From assembly GCF_009649845.1 (NCBI RefSeq), contig NZ_WJIE01000004.1, forward strand, positions 62,001-126,000: a DNA stretch of 64,000 bases, written 5' to 3'. Source of the stretch: Polyangium spumosum. Its GTDB lineage: Bacteria > Myxococcota_A > Polyangia > Polyangiales > Polyangiaceae. How positions within the stretch are numbered: the stretch's first letter is position 1; each line of letters starts with the position of its first letter. Below the pieces are notes generated by a model. It saw nothing but the letters and a program-made list of their open reading frames with translations, did not search any database and was not told where the DNA came from. A program made the translations under genes and the position numbers. Of the stretch, positions 16,614-29,914 are shown piece after piece.

Positions 16614-18341
16614 TCAGCGCTTGCAATTCGGGAAGAATCGAGGGCACGCCTTCCCGGTCTGCGCCGGCTTCGTGCTCGGGGCGCGCCATTTCGCTTTCGC
16701 TGTCGTCGCCGGCTTCGGCTGCGGCGGATCGACGGGCGAGGCGAGCGGTTTGCCGCCTCGAACGGGCATCGCGCTCCGTTTGTCCGGGCTGTTCGTGGGC
16801 GCCGCGGCTCCCGTGCCCGCGGAGGGCGATTGCGGCGGCCCGGCGCTCGGCGTGGCCATCGGCGTCGCCCGCGCGACCGTGGGCGCGGGCGGCGGCGAGG
16901 GGAGCGGCGCGGGGGTCGATATCGCCCCGCCCGGCGCGTCCGGCTTCTCGGGCCTGTTCGCCGTCGCCCGCGACGCCACGATGAAGATCAGCACGGGCGC
17001 GGCGAGGAGCGCGCAGAGGAGGGCGCCTCTGCGCATCACCTGACGTCTTCTCCGCTGTTTCTGCATTTCGGCGTCTGCCGGCTCGGTCCCGGCCGACATC
17101 GTGATGGCCCCGACGGTCATCGTGGCGCTCGGCGTGGTGCGGACCTCCGCGGCGCCGCAGAGCTGCGGCGTGGTCGCCGTGAGAATCGCGCTCAGCGACG
17201 TATCGCGCCATGGCGCTCTCGGCCCGCCCGCGGCGGGCGGCGGGGGTCGCACCTCGTCTCCCTCGGCCTTTTCGCCTTTGCCGGCAGGGAGGACCATCGT
17301 GCCAGGCAGCCGCATGCCCCCGTCCGGGGCGATTCCGACGGCGGGCCTTTGCTCGCAGACTTGCGTCTTTGCTTCGGCCTCGTCGGGCGTCGTGCCGTCG
17401 ATGGCCAGCGTGAATTTCACGGTCTCCGGCCCCTCGGGCTGCGGCAGCGTCTTCGCGAGCGGCGCCGCCATGGTCGGCAACGACGCGGAGACCTGGGTCG
17501 CCTCGCGATCGCGCGAGAGCGCGTCGAGCAGGACGGCGACCTCCTGCGCTGATTGAAGGCGTTTGTCCCTTTCGCGCTGCAAACAATGGTCGACGAGGTC
17601 GGCGAGCCGGGGGTCGACGTGTCGGACGCGGCTCGAGACCGGGGGGATGTCCGCGACCAGGATCTGCTGGAAGAGGACGTCCACGTTTCCCTTGAACGGG
17701 CGCACGCCGGTGAGCATTTCGTACAGGACGACGCCCAGCGACCATACATCGGTCCGGAAATCGAGGTCCGCGGCGCAAAGCACCTGCTCCGGGCTCATGT
17801 ACCCCGGTGTGCCGACCATGACGCCCGTGACGGTTCGCACGCAATCCTTCGTGTCGAGCTGCTTGGCCACGCCGAAATCGAGGACCTTCACCACGAATCC
17901 GTCGGCGGCTGATTCCCGGTGGAGGAACACGTTCTCAGGCTTCAGATCGCGGTGAATGATGCGCGCCTCGTGCGCCGCCGAGAGGGCGAGCGCGACGTCG
18001 CGGCCGATTCGCGCGGCCTGCTCTCCGGGGAGCCTGCGCTCGCGTTCGAGCAGATCGGCGAGCGTCTCCCCCGAGAGGAGCTGCATCACGAGGAATGGAT
18101 CCCCCGCGGACGTCTCGCCGGCGTCGTAGACGTCGACAATATTCGGATGGGACAAACTCTTGAGCGCGCGCGCCTCGCGGCTGAGGCGAAGGCGGAGGTC
18201 CGCGCTCGGCCGCAGGATCAGCTTGATGGCGACGCTTCGGGCCGTCCGCTCGCTCTGGGCCTCCCACACCGACCCCATCGCGCCCTCGCCGAGTGGACGG
18301 ACGAGGCGATATTCTCCCCCGATGCAGTCTCCGGCTTTCAT
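16614..18341 (-). CDS. Hanks-type Ser/Thr protein kinase, membrane-anchored
   Basis: The 575-residue protein carries a full kinase domain at about residues 10-270: Gly-rich loop GEGAMGSV, K40, HRDLKPEN at 130-137, DFG at 155-157 and GTPGYMSPEQ. A long low-complexity linker follows, then one transmembrane helix near residue 455 (ALLCALLAAPVLIFIVA). A Pro/Ala-rich extracytoplasmic tail ends in CPRFFPNCKR, which has two cysteines. All catalytic residues are present, so it should be active. The start at 18341 has a G-rich stretch upstream. The cluster pairs it with a hybrid histidine kinase and a DegP-like protease, which suggests envelope signalling. Confidence 0.93.
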   Translation of the reverse strand: MKAGDCIGGEYRLVRPLGEGAMGSVWEAQSERTARSVAIKLILRPSADLRLRLSREARALKSLSHPNIVDVYDAGETSAGDPFLVMQLLSGETLADLLERERRLPGEQAARIGRDVALALSAAHEARIIHRDLKPENVFLHRESAADGFVVKVLDFGVAKQLDTKDCVRTVTGVMVGTPGYMSPEQVLCAADLDFRTDVWSLGVVLYEMLTGVRPFKGNVDVLFQQILVADIPPVSSRVRHVDPRLADLVDHCLQRERDKRLQSAQEVAVLLDALSRDREATQVSASLPTMAAPLAKTLPQPEGPETVKFTLAIDGTTPDEAEAKTQVCEQRPAVGIAPDGGMRLPGTMVLPAGKGEKAEGDEVRPPPPAAGGPRAPWRDTSLSAILTATTPQLCGAAEVRTTPSATMTVGAITMSAGTEPADAEMQKQRRRRQVMRRGALLCALLAAPVLIFIVASRATANRPEKPDAPGGAISTPAPLPSPPPAPTVARATPMATPSAGPPQSPSAGTGAAAPTNSPDKRSAMPVRGGKPLASPVDPPQPKPATTAKAKWRAPSTKPAQTGKACPRFFPNCKR

Positions 18342-18470
18342 GACCCCCCCGGCGCGCGATGTTACCACCGAGGGTGCGCAACAACACGGAAAAGCCGAGC
18401 CAGCGCCCGTTTTCTGGGGATTCGTCCGAGGCGACCGCGCACGTCCCGCGCGGAGGATACGTGGATCGCT

Positions 18471-19307
18471 TCAATGCCCCCGGCGCGCCCGCGGCCTCGA
18501 CCTGCGCGCGTCCCAGAAGCTCCACAATGCGACCAGGGCCACGAGCCCCGCGAGGACGGCCGCCGAGATGGCCAGGTTCCGGAGCACGTCCTGCTCCGGC
18601 GTGCTCTCGAAAGGGATCACCGGCGCCGTCGGGCCGAGCTTCTCGAGCATGTCCTTCACGACCTCGATCGGAATGCCGAAATTCAAGCTCTGCGCTCGGT
18701 TCAGCGTGCCCACCGCGACGGCGACGACCTCGCCGCGCCTCGTCATGATCGGCGAGCCGCTCGAGCCCGGGGATATCGCGGCCGTGATCTGGATGCCCCA
18801 CGATTGCAGCTCCGCCTCCCGAGCGATCTCCTTTCCCACGCCGCGCTGCCGGATCGCCGAGACGATCCCCACCGTCAGCGTGCCCGAGAGCCCGAGCGGG
18901 CTGCCGATGACCACGACCTCGTCGCCCGGAGAGACGCCGCTCGAATCGCCGAGCGTGAGCGCCGGCAGCCCGGCTCCGTCCGCCTTCACAATGGCGATGT
19001 CCCGCTCCTCGTCGGCGCCCAGGCGCCCGAGGATCACGAGCTTCGAGCCGTCCGCGAGCGTCGCCGTGACCTTCGCCGCGTTCGCGACGACGTGGTGATT
19101 CGTGACGATCCGTCCATCCGAGGAGATGAAAAACCCCGTCCCCGTCCCGAGCTTGTTGCCCGCCGTGTCCTCCACCGTGAGAAGCACGACCGAGGGCTTC
19201 GTGCGCTCCGCGAGCTCGGCGAGCTCACCCCCGGCCGCAGATGCCACGGCCGACGAAAACGAAATGGAGAGGGTCAGGGTCATCGCTGCCGCGAGCCGGT
19301 GGACCAT
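18471..19307 (-). CDS. DegP/HtrA-like trypsin-fold serine protease without PDZ, C-terminal membrane helix
   Basis: The 278-residue protein has a signal peptide followed by a trypsin-like domain with an intact triad: H72 (TNHHVV), D103 (ERDIAIV) and S183 (PGSSGSP). There is no PDZ domain. Instead one membrane helix (about 243-262) and a basic tail (DARRSRPRARRGH) end the protein, anchoring the protease on the outer face of the inner membrane. That layout is unlike standard DegP/DegS, where the anchor is N-terminal. It lies between the hybrid histidine kinase and the Ser/Thr kinase genes on the same strand, with gaps of 59 and 129 bases. Confidence 0.88.
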   Translation of the reverse strand: MVHRLAAAMTLTLSISFSSAVASAAGGELAELAERTKPSVVLLTVEDTAGNKLGTGTGFFISSDGRIVTNHHVVANAAKVTATLADGSKLVILGRLGADEERDIAIVKADGAGLPALTLGDSSGVSPGDEVVVIGSPLGLSGTLTVGIVSAIRQRGVGKEIAREAELQSWGIQITAAISPGSSGSPIMTRRGEVVAVAVGTLNRAQSLNFGIPIEVVKDMLEKLGPTAPVIPFESTPEQDVLRNLAISAAVLAGLVALVALWSFWDARRSRPRARRGH

Positions 19308-19366
19308 GCCGCGACGGGAAGCGAACGAGCCGCGTTTGTCAAGAGAAATGCTACGTCCGCCTCCGT

Positions 19367-21928
19367 TCAGGCCGAACGACGCACCGGCCTTCGAGGGGCG
19401 GCGCGGGGGCGGCCTTTTCGCATCTCCGCCACGGAGGAGAGGGCCCGCTCGAGCTCCGCGGGATCGATCGGCTTCGTCATGTGGGCATCGAAGCCCGCGT
19501 CCCGGGCGCGGCGGCGGTCCTCCGCGCTGCCGTATCCGGTCTGCGCGATGAGGTAACTCCCGGCGGTCGCGGGGCTCTTCCGCAGCGCCTTCGCCACGGC
19601 ATATCCATCCATGTCCGGCAGGCCGAGGTCGCAGAGCACCACGTCGGGAGCCAATCTCTCGGCAGCCGCGATCCCCTCCGGGCCGGTGTAGGCCACGTCG
19701 ACGCGATATCCGAGCAGGCGCAGGAGGTTTTGCATGATGTCGGCGGTGTCGCGGCTGTCCTCGATGACGAGGATTCGCAAGGGGCCGTCGGTTCGTCGCG
19801 GCGAGGGGACCGGGGGCGGGGCCACGGCGAGCGCGCCTTCTGCGGAGAGCGGGAGCCGTACGCAGAGCGTCGCTCCTCGCCCCGGACCCTCGCTATGGGC
19901 CGCGACGGCGCCGCCGTGCAGCTCGACGAGTCCCTTGACCACGGCGAGCCCGAGGCCGAGGCCGCCTCGCGAGCGCTCGAGGCTCCGGTCGGCCTGGCTG
20001 AAGGTCTCGAAGAGCCGCCCGAGCATGGCCGCATCCATGCCGATCCCGGTATCGCTGACCGAGATCACGACCTCGTTCTTCGCGAGGTCCCCGTCGACCT
20101 TGACGTGAATGGTGCCCCCCGGGTCGGTGAATTTGATGGCGTTGTGGAGCAAGTTGCCGACGATCTGCGAGAGACGGGTGGGATCCCCCTGCACCCACCG
20201 GGGCGTATCCGGCAGGGAGAGCGATAGCGAGAGGCCGCTGTTCGTGACGATGGGCTCGTAGTCGTGGGTGACGTCGCGGACGAGCTGCACGATGTCACGA
20301 GGCTCCTTGCGCAGCTCGAGTTTGCCCCGGGAGATCCGCGAGACGTCGAGGAGGTCGTCGATCATCCGGGCCATGTGGGCGATCTGTCGTTCGATCATGG
20401 CCAGCGTCCGCGCGGCCTCCGGCGGGCCGGCCGCCTGCATGTCGAGGACCTTCACGGCCGTTCGAATGGGGGCCAGCGGATTTCGGAGCTCGTGCCCGAG
20501 CATGGCCAGAAATTCGTCCTTGCGGCGGTCGGCTTCCTTGAGCGCGAGCCCCGCCTCGCGCAGCGCGCGCTCCGTCTCCTTCAAACGGGTGACCTCGTGC
20601 ACCGTGATATTGATGGCCTGCACCACACCGGCCTCGTCCTTGATGGGCACGAAGCTCGTGACCCAGTCGCGCAACAACCCGGGGTTCTGGGGGGTCTCCA
20701 TGCGGTACTCGATGTCGGTCACGGGCTCGCCCGATTCGAGCACGCGGCGAAGCTTGGACTCGATGGATTGCGCGATGTTGGGCACCATCTCCCGCAACGG
20801 GCGGCCGATGTGCGCGGCGGCGGGGGCGCCATTGATCTGGGCCAGCGTCTCGTTGATGTTCACGTATCGGAGCTCGGTGTCGAGGAGGCACATGCCCGCG
20901 GGCGACGTCTCGTAAATGCTCTGGAGCTCCGCGAGGTGGCGCTGCGCGGCTCGTTCGCTCTCCTTGAGCTTGCGGACGAGCTCGCCGCGCTCGATCACGG
21001 CGGCCACCTGATCGCTGAGCGTCTGCATGAGCCGGAGCTCGTCGTCCGTGTACCGGGTTCGCTTTCGCGTCGCGAAGGCGAGCGTGCCGAGCACGCGGCC
21101 GTGCGCGACGAGGGGATAACCTGCATAGGCCTGCGCGCCGGTCGATTTGAGCGGGTCCGCCCCGGGAAACGTGGAGTGCTGGAGGTCGTCGAGGATGAGG
21201 GCCTTGCCCGTCTGGGCGACCGTGCCGCACAGGAACTCGCCGTACTTGAGCTCGTGGTATTGTTTGCGCTGCTCGGGCGTGAGCCCCGCGCTCGACTCGA
21301 GCTCGAGCACCTGGGGCACGGCCCCCGTCATGTAATTGAAGTAGAGCTCGACGTCGAGGTCGCTCGCGAGCTCCGCGAAGATCGCCTCGAGCAGCTCCGC
21401 GGGCTCGTCGGCGAGGGCGAGGCGCCCTGCGGCCTTGGCGAGCAGGCGGAGGTGCCCGTGCTGGGCCTCCTGGGCTTCCTGCGCGCGCCTTCGTTCCGCT
21501 ACCTCGTCTGCGCGGCGCGCGGCGGTCTCGGCCAGCCGCTCGGCGGTGCGCCGCCATTGCACGCCGAACGCGGTCGTCAGCCAGAGGACCACCAGGCACG
21601 ACGCGCGGCCCGTGGCGTCGATCCACGGGGGGACGATGGGCGGATGCGGGGACAAAAAGAACCCGACCGCCGTGAGGCCCGTGCATACCCCGACGACGGA
21701 GAACGCCGCTGCGCGAGAGGGGAGCCACAAGGCGAGCGAGACGGGCACGACGTACACGAAGGGGACGGCGAATCCCAGCGGTATCGAGAGGTCCAGCACG
21801 AATGTCGCGAGCGCGAGCGCCGCGATGACGAGCGGGCGCAAGGCGGCGAACCCCACGCGCCAGCGCGGTCGGGCTGGCTCGTCGGCAGAGCCTGCGAAAC
21901 GCGTTCGGTCCCCCGATATGCTCTTCAC
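19367..21928 (-). CDS. Hybrid sensor histidine kinase (4 TM, GAF, PAS, HisKA, HATPase, REC)
   Basis: The protein has about 853 residues. Domains in order: a four-helix membrane region (about 28-125), a GAF domain (165-315), a PAS domain (335-450), HisKA with phospho-acceptor H479 in [10 protein letters not shown], a HATPase domain with DTGIGM and [11 protein letters not shown], and a C-terminal receiver with [11 protein letters not shown] and a later MTKP lysine. All needed residues are present. The start is uncertain. I use GTG at 21928 because the sequence upstream looks non-coding, but no good ribosome-binding site precedes it. It diverges from glgX and heads a leftward gene cluster. Confidence 0.88.
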   Translation of the reverse strand: MKSISGDRTRFAGSADEPARPRWRVGFAALRPLVIAALALATFVLDLSIPLGFAVPFVYVVPVSLALWLPSRAAAFSVVGVCTGLTAVGFFLSPHPPIVPPWIDATGRASCLVVLWLTTAFGVQWRRTAERLAETAARRADEVAERRRAQEAQEAQHGHLRLLAKAAGRLALADEPAELLEAIFAELASDLDVELYFNYMTGAVPQVLELESSAGLTPEQRKQYHELKYGEFLCGTVAQTGKALILDDLQHSTFPGADPLKSTGAQAYAGYPLVAHGRVLGTLAFATRKRTRYTDDELRLMQTLSDQVAAVIERGELVRKLKESERAAQRHLAELQSIYETSPAGMCLLDTELRYVNINETLAQINGAPAAAHIGRPLREMVPNIAQSIESKLRRVLESGEPVTDIEYRMETPQNPGLLRDWVTSFVPIKDEAGVVQAINITVHEVTRLKETERALREAGLALKEADRRKDEFLAMLGHELRNPLAPIRTAVKVLDMQAAGPPEAARTLAMIERQIAHMARMIDDLLDVSRISRGKLELRKEPRDIVQLVRDVTHDYEPIVTNSGLSLSLSLPDTPRWVQGDPTRLSQIVGNLLHNAIKFTDPGGTIHVKVDGDLAKNEVVISVSDTGIGMDAAMLGRLFETFSQADRSLERSRGGLGLGLAVVKGLVELHGGAVAAHSEGPGRGATLCVRLPLSAEGALAVAPPPVPSPRRTDGPLRILVIEDSRDTADIMQNLLRLLGYRVDVAYTGPEGIAAAERLAPDVVLCDLGLPDMDGYAVAKALRKSPATAGSYLIAQTGYGSAEDRRRARDAGFDAHMTKPIDPAELERALSSVAEMRKGRPRAAPRRPVRRSA

Positions 21929-22131
21929 AGCGTGCTGGCGGCGCCTCCACCACCCGGCGCATGCCGCCCCCTTTGGGACGAAAACATGCGTGGTGCGCCG
22001 TAGCTCGTCGAGCCGTGAGGCGGGCCGGCGCGAGCCATCGCTCGTGCGGGCTCGCCCGGAGGGCCTTGGGGGATTTCCCCGAGGGGGCCCGGGATACCGC
22101 ATTCCAGCGTGGATGCTATGGACAGGACTCC

Positions 22132-24294
22132 ATGCCCGCACGTTTCTGGCCCGGTCGCGAGTACCCCCTCGGATCCTTCTACGACGGATTCGGCGTGAAC
22201 TTCGCCTTGTTCTCGGAGAACGCCGAGCGGGTCGAGCTCTGCCTCTTCGACAACCCCGACGACCGATCCGAGCGGGAAAGGGTTCTCCTCCCCGAACGGA
22301 CCGCGCACGTATTCCACGGGTACGTCCCGGCCCTCCGCCCGGGGCAACTTTATGGATATCGTGTCCACGGCCCCTACGACCCCCCGCGGGGCCTCCGGTT
22401 CAACCCGCACAAGCTCCTTTGCGATCCTTATGCCCAGGCCGTCGCCAACGAGGTCGACTGGCGGGCGCCGATGTTCCCCTACAAACTCGGTCACCCCGAC
22501 CAGGACCTCGCCATGTGCGAAGAGGACAACGCCTGGGGCGCGCCGAAGGCCGTCGTCGTGGACAACGTCTTCGACTGGGAGAACGACAAACACCCGCGGA
22601 CGCCCTGGCGGGACACGGTCATTTACGAGCTACACGTCAAGGGTTTCACCATTCGCCACCCGGACGTCCCGCCCGAGCTCCGGGGCACGTACGCGGCCCT
22701 CGCCTCCGAGCCGGTGATCACCTACCTGAAGAAGCTCGGCGTCACCGCGGTCGAGCTCCTGCCGGTCCACGAGATGGTCGACGATCAGGTGCTCGTCGAT
22801 CGGGGCCTCCGGAACTACTGGGGTTACAACACGCTCTCGTATTTCGCGCCCGCGGGCCGGTATGCCTCGATGGGCCGGAGGGGCGAGCAGGTCGCCGAGT
22901 TCAAGCGGATGGTGAAGACCCTCCACGCAGCCGGGATCGAGGTCATCCTCGACGTCGTCTACAACCACACCGCCGAGGGCAATCACCTCGGGCCGATGCT
23001 CTGCTACGAGGGCATCGACAACCCCACGTATTACCGCCTCGTCGCCGGCAATCCGCGGTATTACATGGATTATACCGGCACCGGGAACTCGCTCAACATG
23101 CGCCACCCCCAGACGCTCAAGCTCGTCATGGATAGCTTGCGTTACTGGGTCACGGAGATGCACGTCGACGGTTTTCGCTTCGATCTCGCCTCGACCCTGG
23201 CCCGCGAGCTCCACGACGTCGATCGGCTGAGCGCGTTCTTCGACATCATCCACCAGGATCCGACCCTCTCTCGCGTGAAGCTCATCGCCGAGCCCTGGGA
23301 CGTCGGCGAGGGCGGTTATCAGGTGGGCAATTTCCCGGTGCTGTGGACCGAATGGAATGGCCGTTATCGCGACGCCGTGCGCCGGTACTGGAAGGGCGAC
23401 GCGGCCCTCACGGCGGAGCTCGGGTACCGGCTCACCGGATCGAGCGACCTCTACGAGGGCGGCGGGCGGCGGCCCACGGCCAGCATCAATTTCGTCACGG
23501 CGCACGACGGCTTCACGCTGCGCGACCTCGTCAGCTACGACCACAAGCACAACGCGGCGAACGGCGAGGAGAACCGCGACGGCGCCGACAACAACGATAG
23601 CTGGAACCACGGCGTCGAGGGCGAGACCGACGATCCGGCCGTGAGAGAGCTCCGGGATCGGCAGATGCGGAACTTCTTCACGACCCTCATGATCTCGCAG
23701 GGCGTGCCGATGATCTGCGGCGGCGACGAGCTCGCCCGGACCCAGGGCGGGAACAACAACGCCTATTGTCAGGACAACGAGGTCTCGTGGCACGACTGGG
23801 ACGTCGACGAACGACAGCGCTCGATGCTCGAGTTCGTCCGGCGCCTCTCGGCGTTCCGGCACGAGCAGCCCGTGCTCCGCAGGAAGAAGTTCTTCTCGGG
23901 CGGGTACATCCGCGGCAGCGAGATGAAGGACATCGTCTGGTTCCGGCCGGACGGCCAGGAGATGAGCGCCGAGGATTGGCAAAACCCGCACGGGCGGGCG
24001 CTGCAGATGTTCCTCAACGGCGACGCCATCCCCTCGACCGACACGCACGGCGAGCCCATCGTGGGAGACACGCTCCTCGTCCTCTGCAATGCGCACCACG
24101 AGCCATTGCCGTTCGTCCTGCCGGCCATCGAATGGGGGGAGCGCTGGGAGGTCGTCATCGATACCCGCGCGGCCGCGTCGCCCGAGATCGGCGTGCCGGC
24201 GAGGGCGGGCGAGCCCTACGTCCTCGAGCCCCGCTCGATGGCGGTGCTGCGCCTCTGCCGCAAGCAAGAGCCCGGCGCGAAGAGCGCGATCTGA
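22132..24294 (+). CDS. glgX: Glycogen debranching enzyme GlgX
   Basis: The 720-residue protein is a GH13 debranching enzyme with an N-terminal CBM48-like domain. It hydrolyses alpha-1,6 branches of phosphorylase-trimmed glycogen and releases malto-oligosaccharides. The catalytic set is present: D351 ([10 protein letters not shown]), E387 (IAEPWD) and D459 (TAHDGF). Length matches GlgX (about 700). The ATG at 22132 follows an AGGA six bases upstream. It is the first gene of glgX-treY-treZ, so its products would feed TreY directly. Such a trio is common in actinobacteria and proteobacteria. Confidence 0.95.
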   Translation: MPARFWPGREYPLGSFYDGFGVNFALFSENAERVELCLFDNPDDRSERERVLLPERTAHVFHGYVPALRPGQLYGYRVHGPYDPPRGLRFNPHKLLCDPYAQAVANEVDWRAPMFPYKLGHPDQDLAMCEEDNAWGAPKAVVVDNVFDWENDKHPRTPWRDTVIYELHVKGFTIRHPDVPPELRGTYAALASEPVITYLKKLGVTAVELLPVHEMVDDQVLVDRGLRNYWGYNTLSYFAPAGRYASMGRRGEQVAEFKRMVKTLHAAGIEVILDVVYNHTAEGNHLGPMLCYEGIDNPTYYRLVAGNPRYYMDYTGTGNSLNMRHPQTLKLVMDSLRYWVTEMHVDGFRFDLASTLARELHDVDRLSAFFDIIHQDPTLSRVKLIAEPWDVGEGGYQVGNFPVLWTEWNGRYRDAVRRYWKGDAALTAELGYRLTGSSDLYEGGGRRPTASINFVTAHDGFTLRDLVSYDHKHNAANGEENRDGADNNDSWNHGVEGETDDPAVRELRDRQMRNFFTTLMISQGVPMICGGDELARTQGGNNNAYCQDNEVSWHDWDVDERQRSMLEFVRRLSAFRHEQPVLRRKKFFSGGYIRGSEMKDIVWFRPDGQEMSAEDWQNPHGRALQMFLNGDAIPSTDTHGEPIVGDTLLVLCNAHHEPLPFVLPAIEWGERWEVVIDTRAAASPEIGVPARAGEPYVLEPRSMAVLRLCRKQEPGAKSAI

Positions 24295-24303
24295 GGGGTG
24301 ACC

Positions 24304-27300
24304 ATGATGCAGATGGATTCGACCGACGAGGCGACCCCGGAGAGCCCGAAGACGGCCGAGCCGGATCCCGCCGAGGGGCTCTACGAGACGATCCTCGCGG
24401 GCGCGCGCGTGCCAGGGGCGACGTATCGGGTCCAGCTCAACCATGCGTTCACGTTCGAGGACGCCGCGGACATCGTCGACTACCTCGACATGCTCGGGGT
24501 GACCGATCTTTATGCGTCTCCCTTCTTCAAGGCGCGGCCGGGCAGCATGCACGGCTACGACCTCGTCGACCACAACAGCTTGAACCCCGAGATCGGGACG
24601 AACGCGCAATTCGACGCCTTGCACGCCCGGCTCTCGGCCCGCGGGATGGGCCTGCTCCTCGATTTCGTGCCGAACCACATGGGGGTACACACGCCGGAGA
24701 ACGCCTGGTGGATGGACGTGCTCGAGAATGGGCCGAGCTCGCTCCATGCGCCCTACTTCGACATCGACTGGCACCCGCTGAAGAGCGAGCTCGAGCGGAG
24801 GGTGCTCTTGCCGGTGCTCGGCGAGCATTACGGCACGGTGCTCGAGAATGGCGACCTCGAGCTCGCCTTCGATCACGGCGCGTTCTTCGTGCGTTGTTAT
24901 GGCAACCCCTTGCCGCTCTCCCCGCGCACGTACCCGCTCATCCTCCAGCCGATCGTGCCAGCGCTCGCCCACGCGCTCGGCGAGGAGGACGACGCCGTGC
25001 TCGAGCTCATGAGCATCATCACGGGCCTCGGGCACCTGCCGTCGCAGGGCGAGACGCATCGAACCAAGGTGATCGAGCGCCGCCGCGAGAAGGAGATCTT
25101 GAAGCGGAGGCTCTCGGCCCTCGTCGCGGAGTCGCCCGCGGTGGCGCAGGCGATCGCGGAGCGGGTCCGCGTCATGAATGGGCAAAAAGGCGATCCACGG
25201 AGCTTCGACGCGCTCGACGATCTCCTGGAGAACCAGGCCTATCGGCTGAGCTACTGGCGCGTGGCTGCCGAGGAGGTCAATTACCGGCGCTTCTTCGACA
25301 TCAACGATCTCGGTGCGATCCGGATGGAAAACCCCGCGGTCTTCGAGGAGGCGCACCGGCTGCTCTTCCAGCTCATGGACGAGGGGAAGGTGACGGGGCT
25401 CCGGATCGATCATCCGGACGGCCTCTGGGCACCCTCGACGTATTTTTGCCGGCTCCAGCGCACGTTTTTCCTCCACCGCGTGCGCCGCGAGCTCGCGGGG
25501 GCGGAGGACGGCCACGGCGCCGCGGCCGCGCTGCAATCCCTCCTCCTGAGCCGCTTCGATCGGGACGCCGAGAGGCGCTCGGAGGATCCGCCGCGGCCCC
25601 TGTACATCGCCGTGGAGAAGATCCTCTCGCGCAGCGAGGAGTTGCCGCGCGACTGGGCCGTGCAGGGGACGAGCGGCTACGATTTCGTGGCCCTGGCCTC
25701 CGCGCTTTTCGTGGATCGCAGCGCGGAGCGGACGATCACCTCCATTTACGAGGGTTTCACGGGGCTGCACCTCGATTTCGGGACGCTCGCCTACCAGAAG
25801 AAGAAGGTCATCCTGGAGAGCTCGCTCGCGAGCGAGCTCAACGTCCTCGCCAGCGCCCTCAATCGTATCTCCGAGCGGGATCGGCATACGCGTGATTTCA
25901 CCCTCGGCGCGCTCACGGACGCGCTCCGCGAGGTCATCGCGTGTTTCCCGGTGTACCGGACGTACCTGCACGAAGGCACGACGACCGTGGCCCCGCGCGA
26001 CGCCGCGGCCATTCGCGCGGCATTACGCGCGGCGCGGAGGCGCAACCCCACGACGGACGCCTCGGTGTACACGTTCCTCGGCGCGATCCTCCTCCTCGAG
26101 CGCCCGCCGCAGCCATCTGCCCCGAGTGATGAAGAAGAGGAGGTGGCGCGCCGCCGCGATTTCGTGATGCGATTCCAGCAGCTCACCGGGCCCGTGACCG
26201 CCAAGGGGCTCGAGGACACGGCGTTTTATGTGTACAATCGCCTGGTCTCGCTCAACGAGGTCGGCGGCGAGCCGGAGCGGTTCGGCATCACCGCCCTGGA
26301 GCTCCACCGGGCGAACGAGGCCCGGCAGAGGCTCTGGCCCTCGTCGATGCTGACGACCACCACGCACGACACGAAGCGCAGCGAGGACGTCCGCGCCCGC
26401 ATCAACGTGCTCTCCGAGCTGCCCTCGGATTGGGCGGGGACCTTGTATCGCCTGGCCGAGGCGACGGCGCCTTTTCGCCAGGAGCTCGAAGGGATCTCGG
26501 CGCCCGATCGCAACGAGGAGTATCTCTATTACCAGACGGTGCTCGGGACCTGGCCCTTCGGCGCCGAGTCCGCAGAGCCCGCGTATGTCGAGCGGCTCGT
26601 CGAGTACATGCGCAAGGCCACCAAGGAGGCGAAGGTCAACACCTCGTGGATCAACGCGGATCCCACGTACGACGCCGCCGTCGAGACGTTCGTCCGCGAG
26701 ACGCTCGCGGACGCGCCGGAGACACGCGCCTTCCGCGAGGCGCTGCTCCCGCTCGCGCGCGTCGTGGCGTACCACGGCATGTGGGGCTCGCTCGCGCAGG
26801 TCTTGCTCAAATGCACCTCGCCCGGCGTGCCGGACATCTATCAAGGCAATGAGCTCTGGGATCTCAGCCTGGTCGACCCGGACAACCGGAGGCCCGTCGA
26901 TTTCGTATTACGCAAGCGGCTCCTCGTGGAGCTCGACGAGGCGCGGCGCTCGCCCGGATCGAGGGGAGAGCTCTCGCGCGTTCTCGTCGAGAATGCGACG
27001 GACGGGCGCATCAAGCTCTACGTCACCCGGGTCGCCCTCGAAGCGCGGCGCCGCGCGCGGGCGCTCTTCGGCCCGCACGGCGCATACGTTCCTCTCGCGG
27101 CCTCCGGGGCCCACGACGGCCACGTGGTGGCCTTCGCGCGGCGGACCCCGGAGCACGAGCTCGTCGTCGTCACCCCTCGGCTCACCGCGCGGCTCGTGAA
27201 TGGCAGGAGCGAGCCCCCGCTCGGCGCCGTCTGGGCCGACACCACGGTCCCGATCGATCCGCCGTCCTCCTCCGCGTCCACGGCGTGGGTGTACGAGAAC

Positions 27301-27428
27301 CTCTTCACCGGCGAGACGCTCGAGCCGACGCCCACGGACGCTGGGCTCTGCTTGCCTGTTTCACGTGTGCTCGGAGGTTTCCCGGTGGCATTACTCGCGC
27401 GGCGAATGGCGCGAGGCGAGGGCCTCTC

Positions 27429-27432
<4 letters not shown>
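24304..27432 (+). CDS. treY: Malto-oligosyltrehalose synthase TreY
   Basis: The 1042-residue protein is a GH13 enzyme that turns the reducing-end alpha-1,4 bond of maltodextrins into the alpha,alpha-1,1 bond of trehalose. The N-terminus has the family signature ATYRVQLNHAFTF and ASPFFKARPGSMHGYD. D369 (LRIDHPDG) and E438 (AVEKIL) fit the catalytic pair. It is longer than typical TreY (700-950) owing to extended C-terminal loops. GAGGGG lies five bases before the ATG at 24304; a GTG at 24298 is an alternative. Nine bases separate it from glgX, and its stop overlaps the treZ start. Confidence 0.95.
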
Positions 27433-29276
<1,844 letters not shown>

Positions 29277-29389
29277 GGGCCCGAGGGCGCGGCGATCGAG
29301 CCGAGCCACGCCTCGGCGCTTGTATCGGGATGGCCTCGGCACCACGTCCGCTTTTGCCGCGAGAGCAACGCGGGGGAGGAGAGGGAGAC

Positions 29390-29800
29390 GTGAAGCAACA
29401 GAAAGCACCTCAGGCGACGACGGCGGACAAGCACCCCGAGGAGTACCTGCACGACCTCAACCCGACTGCGCTCGCCGGGCAGAACATCGGAAAGGACGCG
29501 TCCCACCCGGAAAAGGAGGAGGGGACGAGCGCCTACGACATCAAAGAGGCCCACGAGGCCCTGCCGGATCTGACCGCCGACGAGCTGCGTGACCTGCGCG
29601 TCCTGCCGCCGGGCGCGCCGCTGCTCGAGAATGCGACGTACATGGATATCCGCCACCGCGAGCGCGGCGAGATCGTGGGCCGCGCGGGCATGTTCGCCGA
29701 CGACGTGCACTGGTACGTGCCCAAGAAGGACGTCGACTACGAGCTCTGGAACAAGCTGCTCGGGATCCACCACGTCAAGCGGACCGGCACCGGGGGGTAG
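29390..29800 (+). CDS. Small acidic protein of unknown function
   Basis: The 136-residue protein has no signal peptide or membrane helix. It is rich in acidic residues in its first half (HPEEYLHDLNPTALAGQNIG). A compact C-terminal part contains TYMDIRHRERGEIVGRAGMF and VPKKDVDYELWNKLLGIHH. I recognise no family. The GTG at 29390 is preceded by a GGGAGGAGAGGGAG purine stretch, a strong ribosome-binding region. It lies 113 bases after treZ on the same strand and might be co-transcribed with the trehalose genes. Confidence 0.65.
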   Translation: MKQQKAPQATTADKHPEEYLHDLNPTALAGQNIGKDASHPEKEEGTSAYDIKEAHEALPDLTADELRDLRVLPPGAPLLENATYMDIRHRERGEIVGRAGMFADDVHWYVPKKDVDYELWNKLLGIHHVKRTGTGG

Positions 29801-29914
29801 CGTCGAAGAGGTGCGCGGAGCCGGCACGACGTGGTTCGTCGCCGGGGGACGACCTCTTGTAGCGCGCGCCGGGGGTGTGGTAGGGTAAAACCCGTGACGC
29901 CGCACGGAGGCTCG

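Noticed and set aside
22630-25971. A 1113-codon open frame on the minus strand opposite glgX and treY
   Set aside because: It is a composition shadow: the plus-strand genes have clear GH13 motifs, while the opposite frame gives Arg/Glu/His-rich sequence with no known domain.
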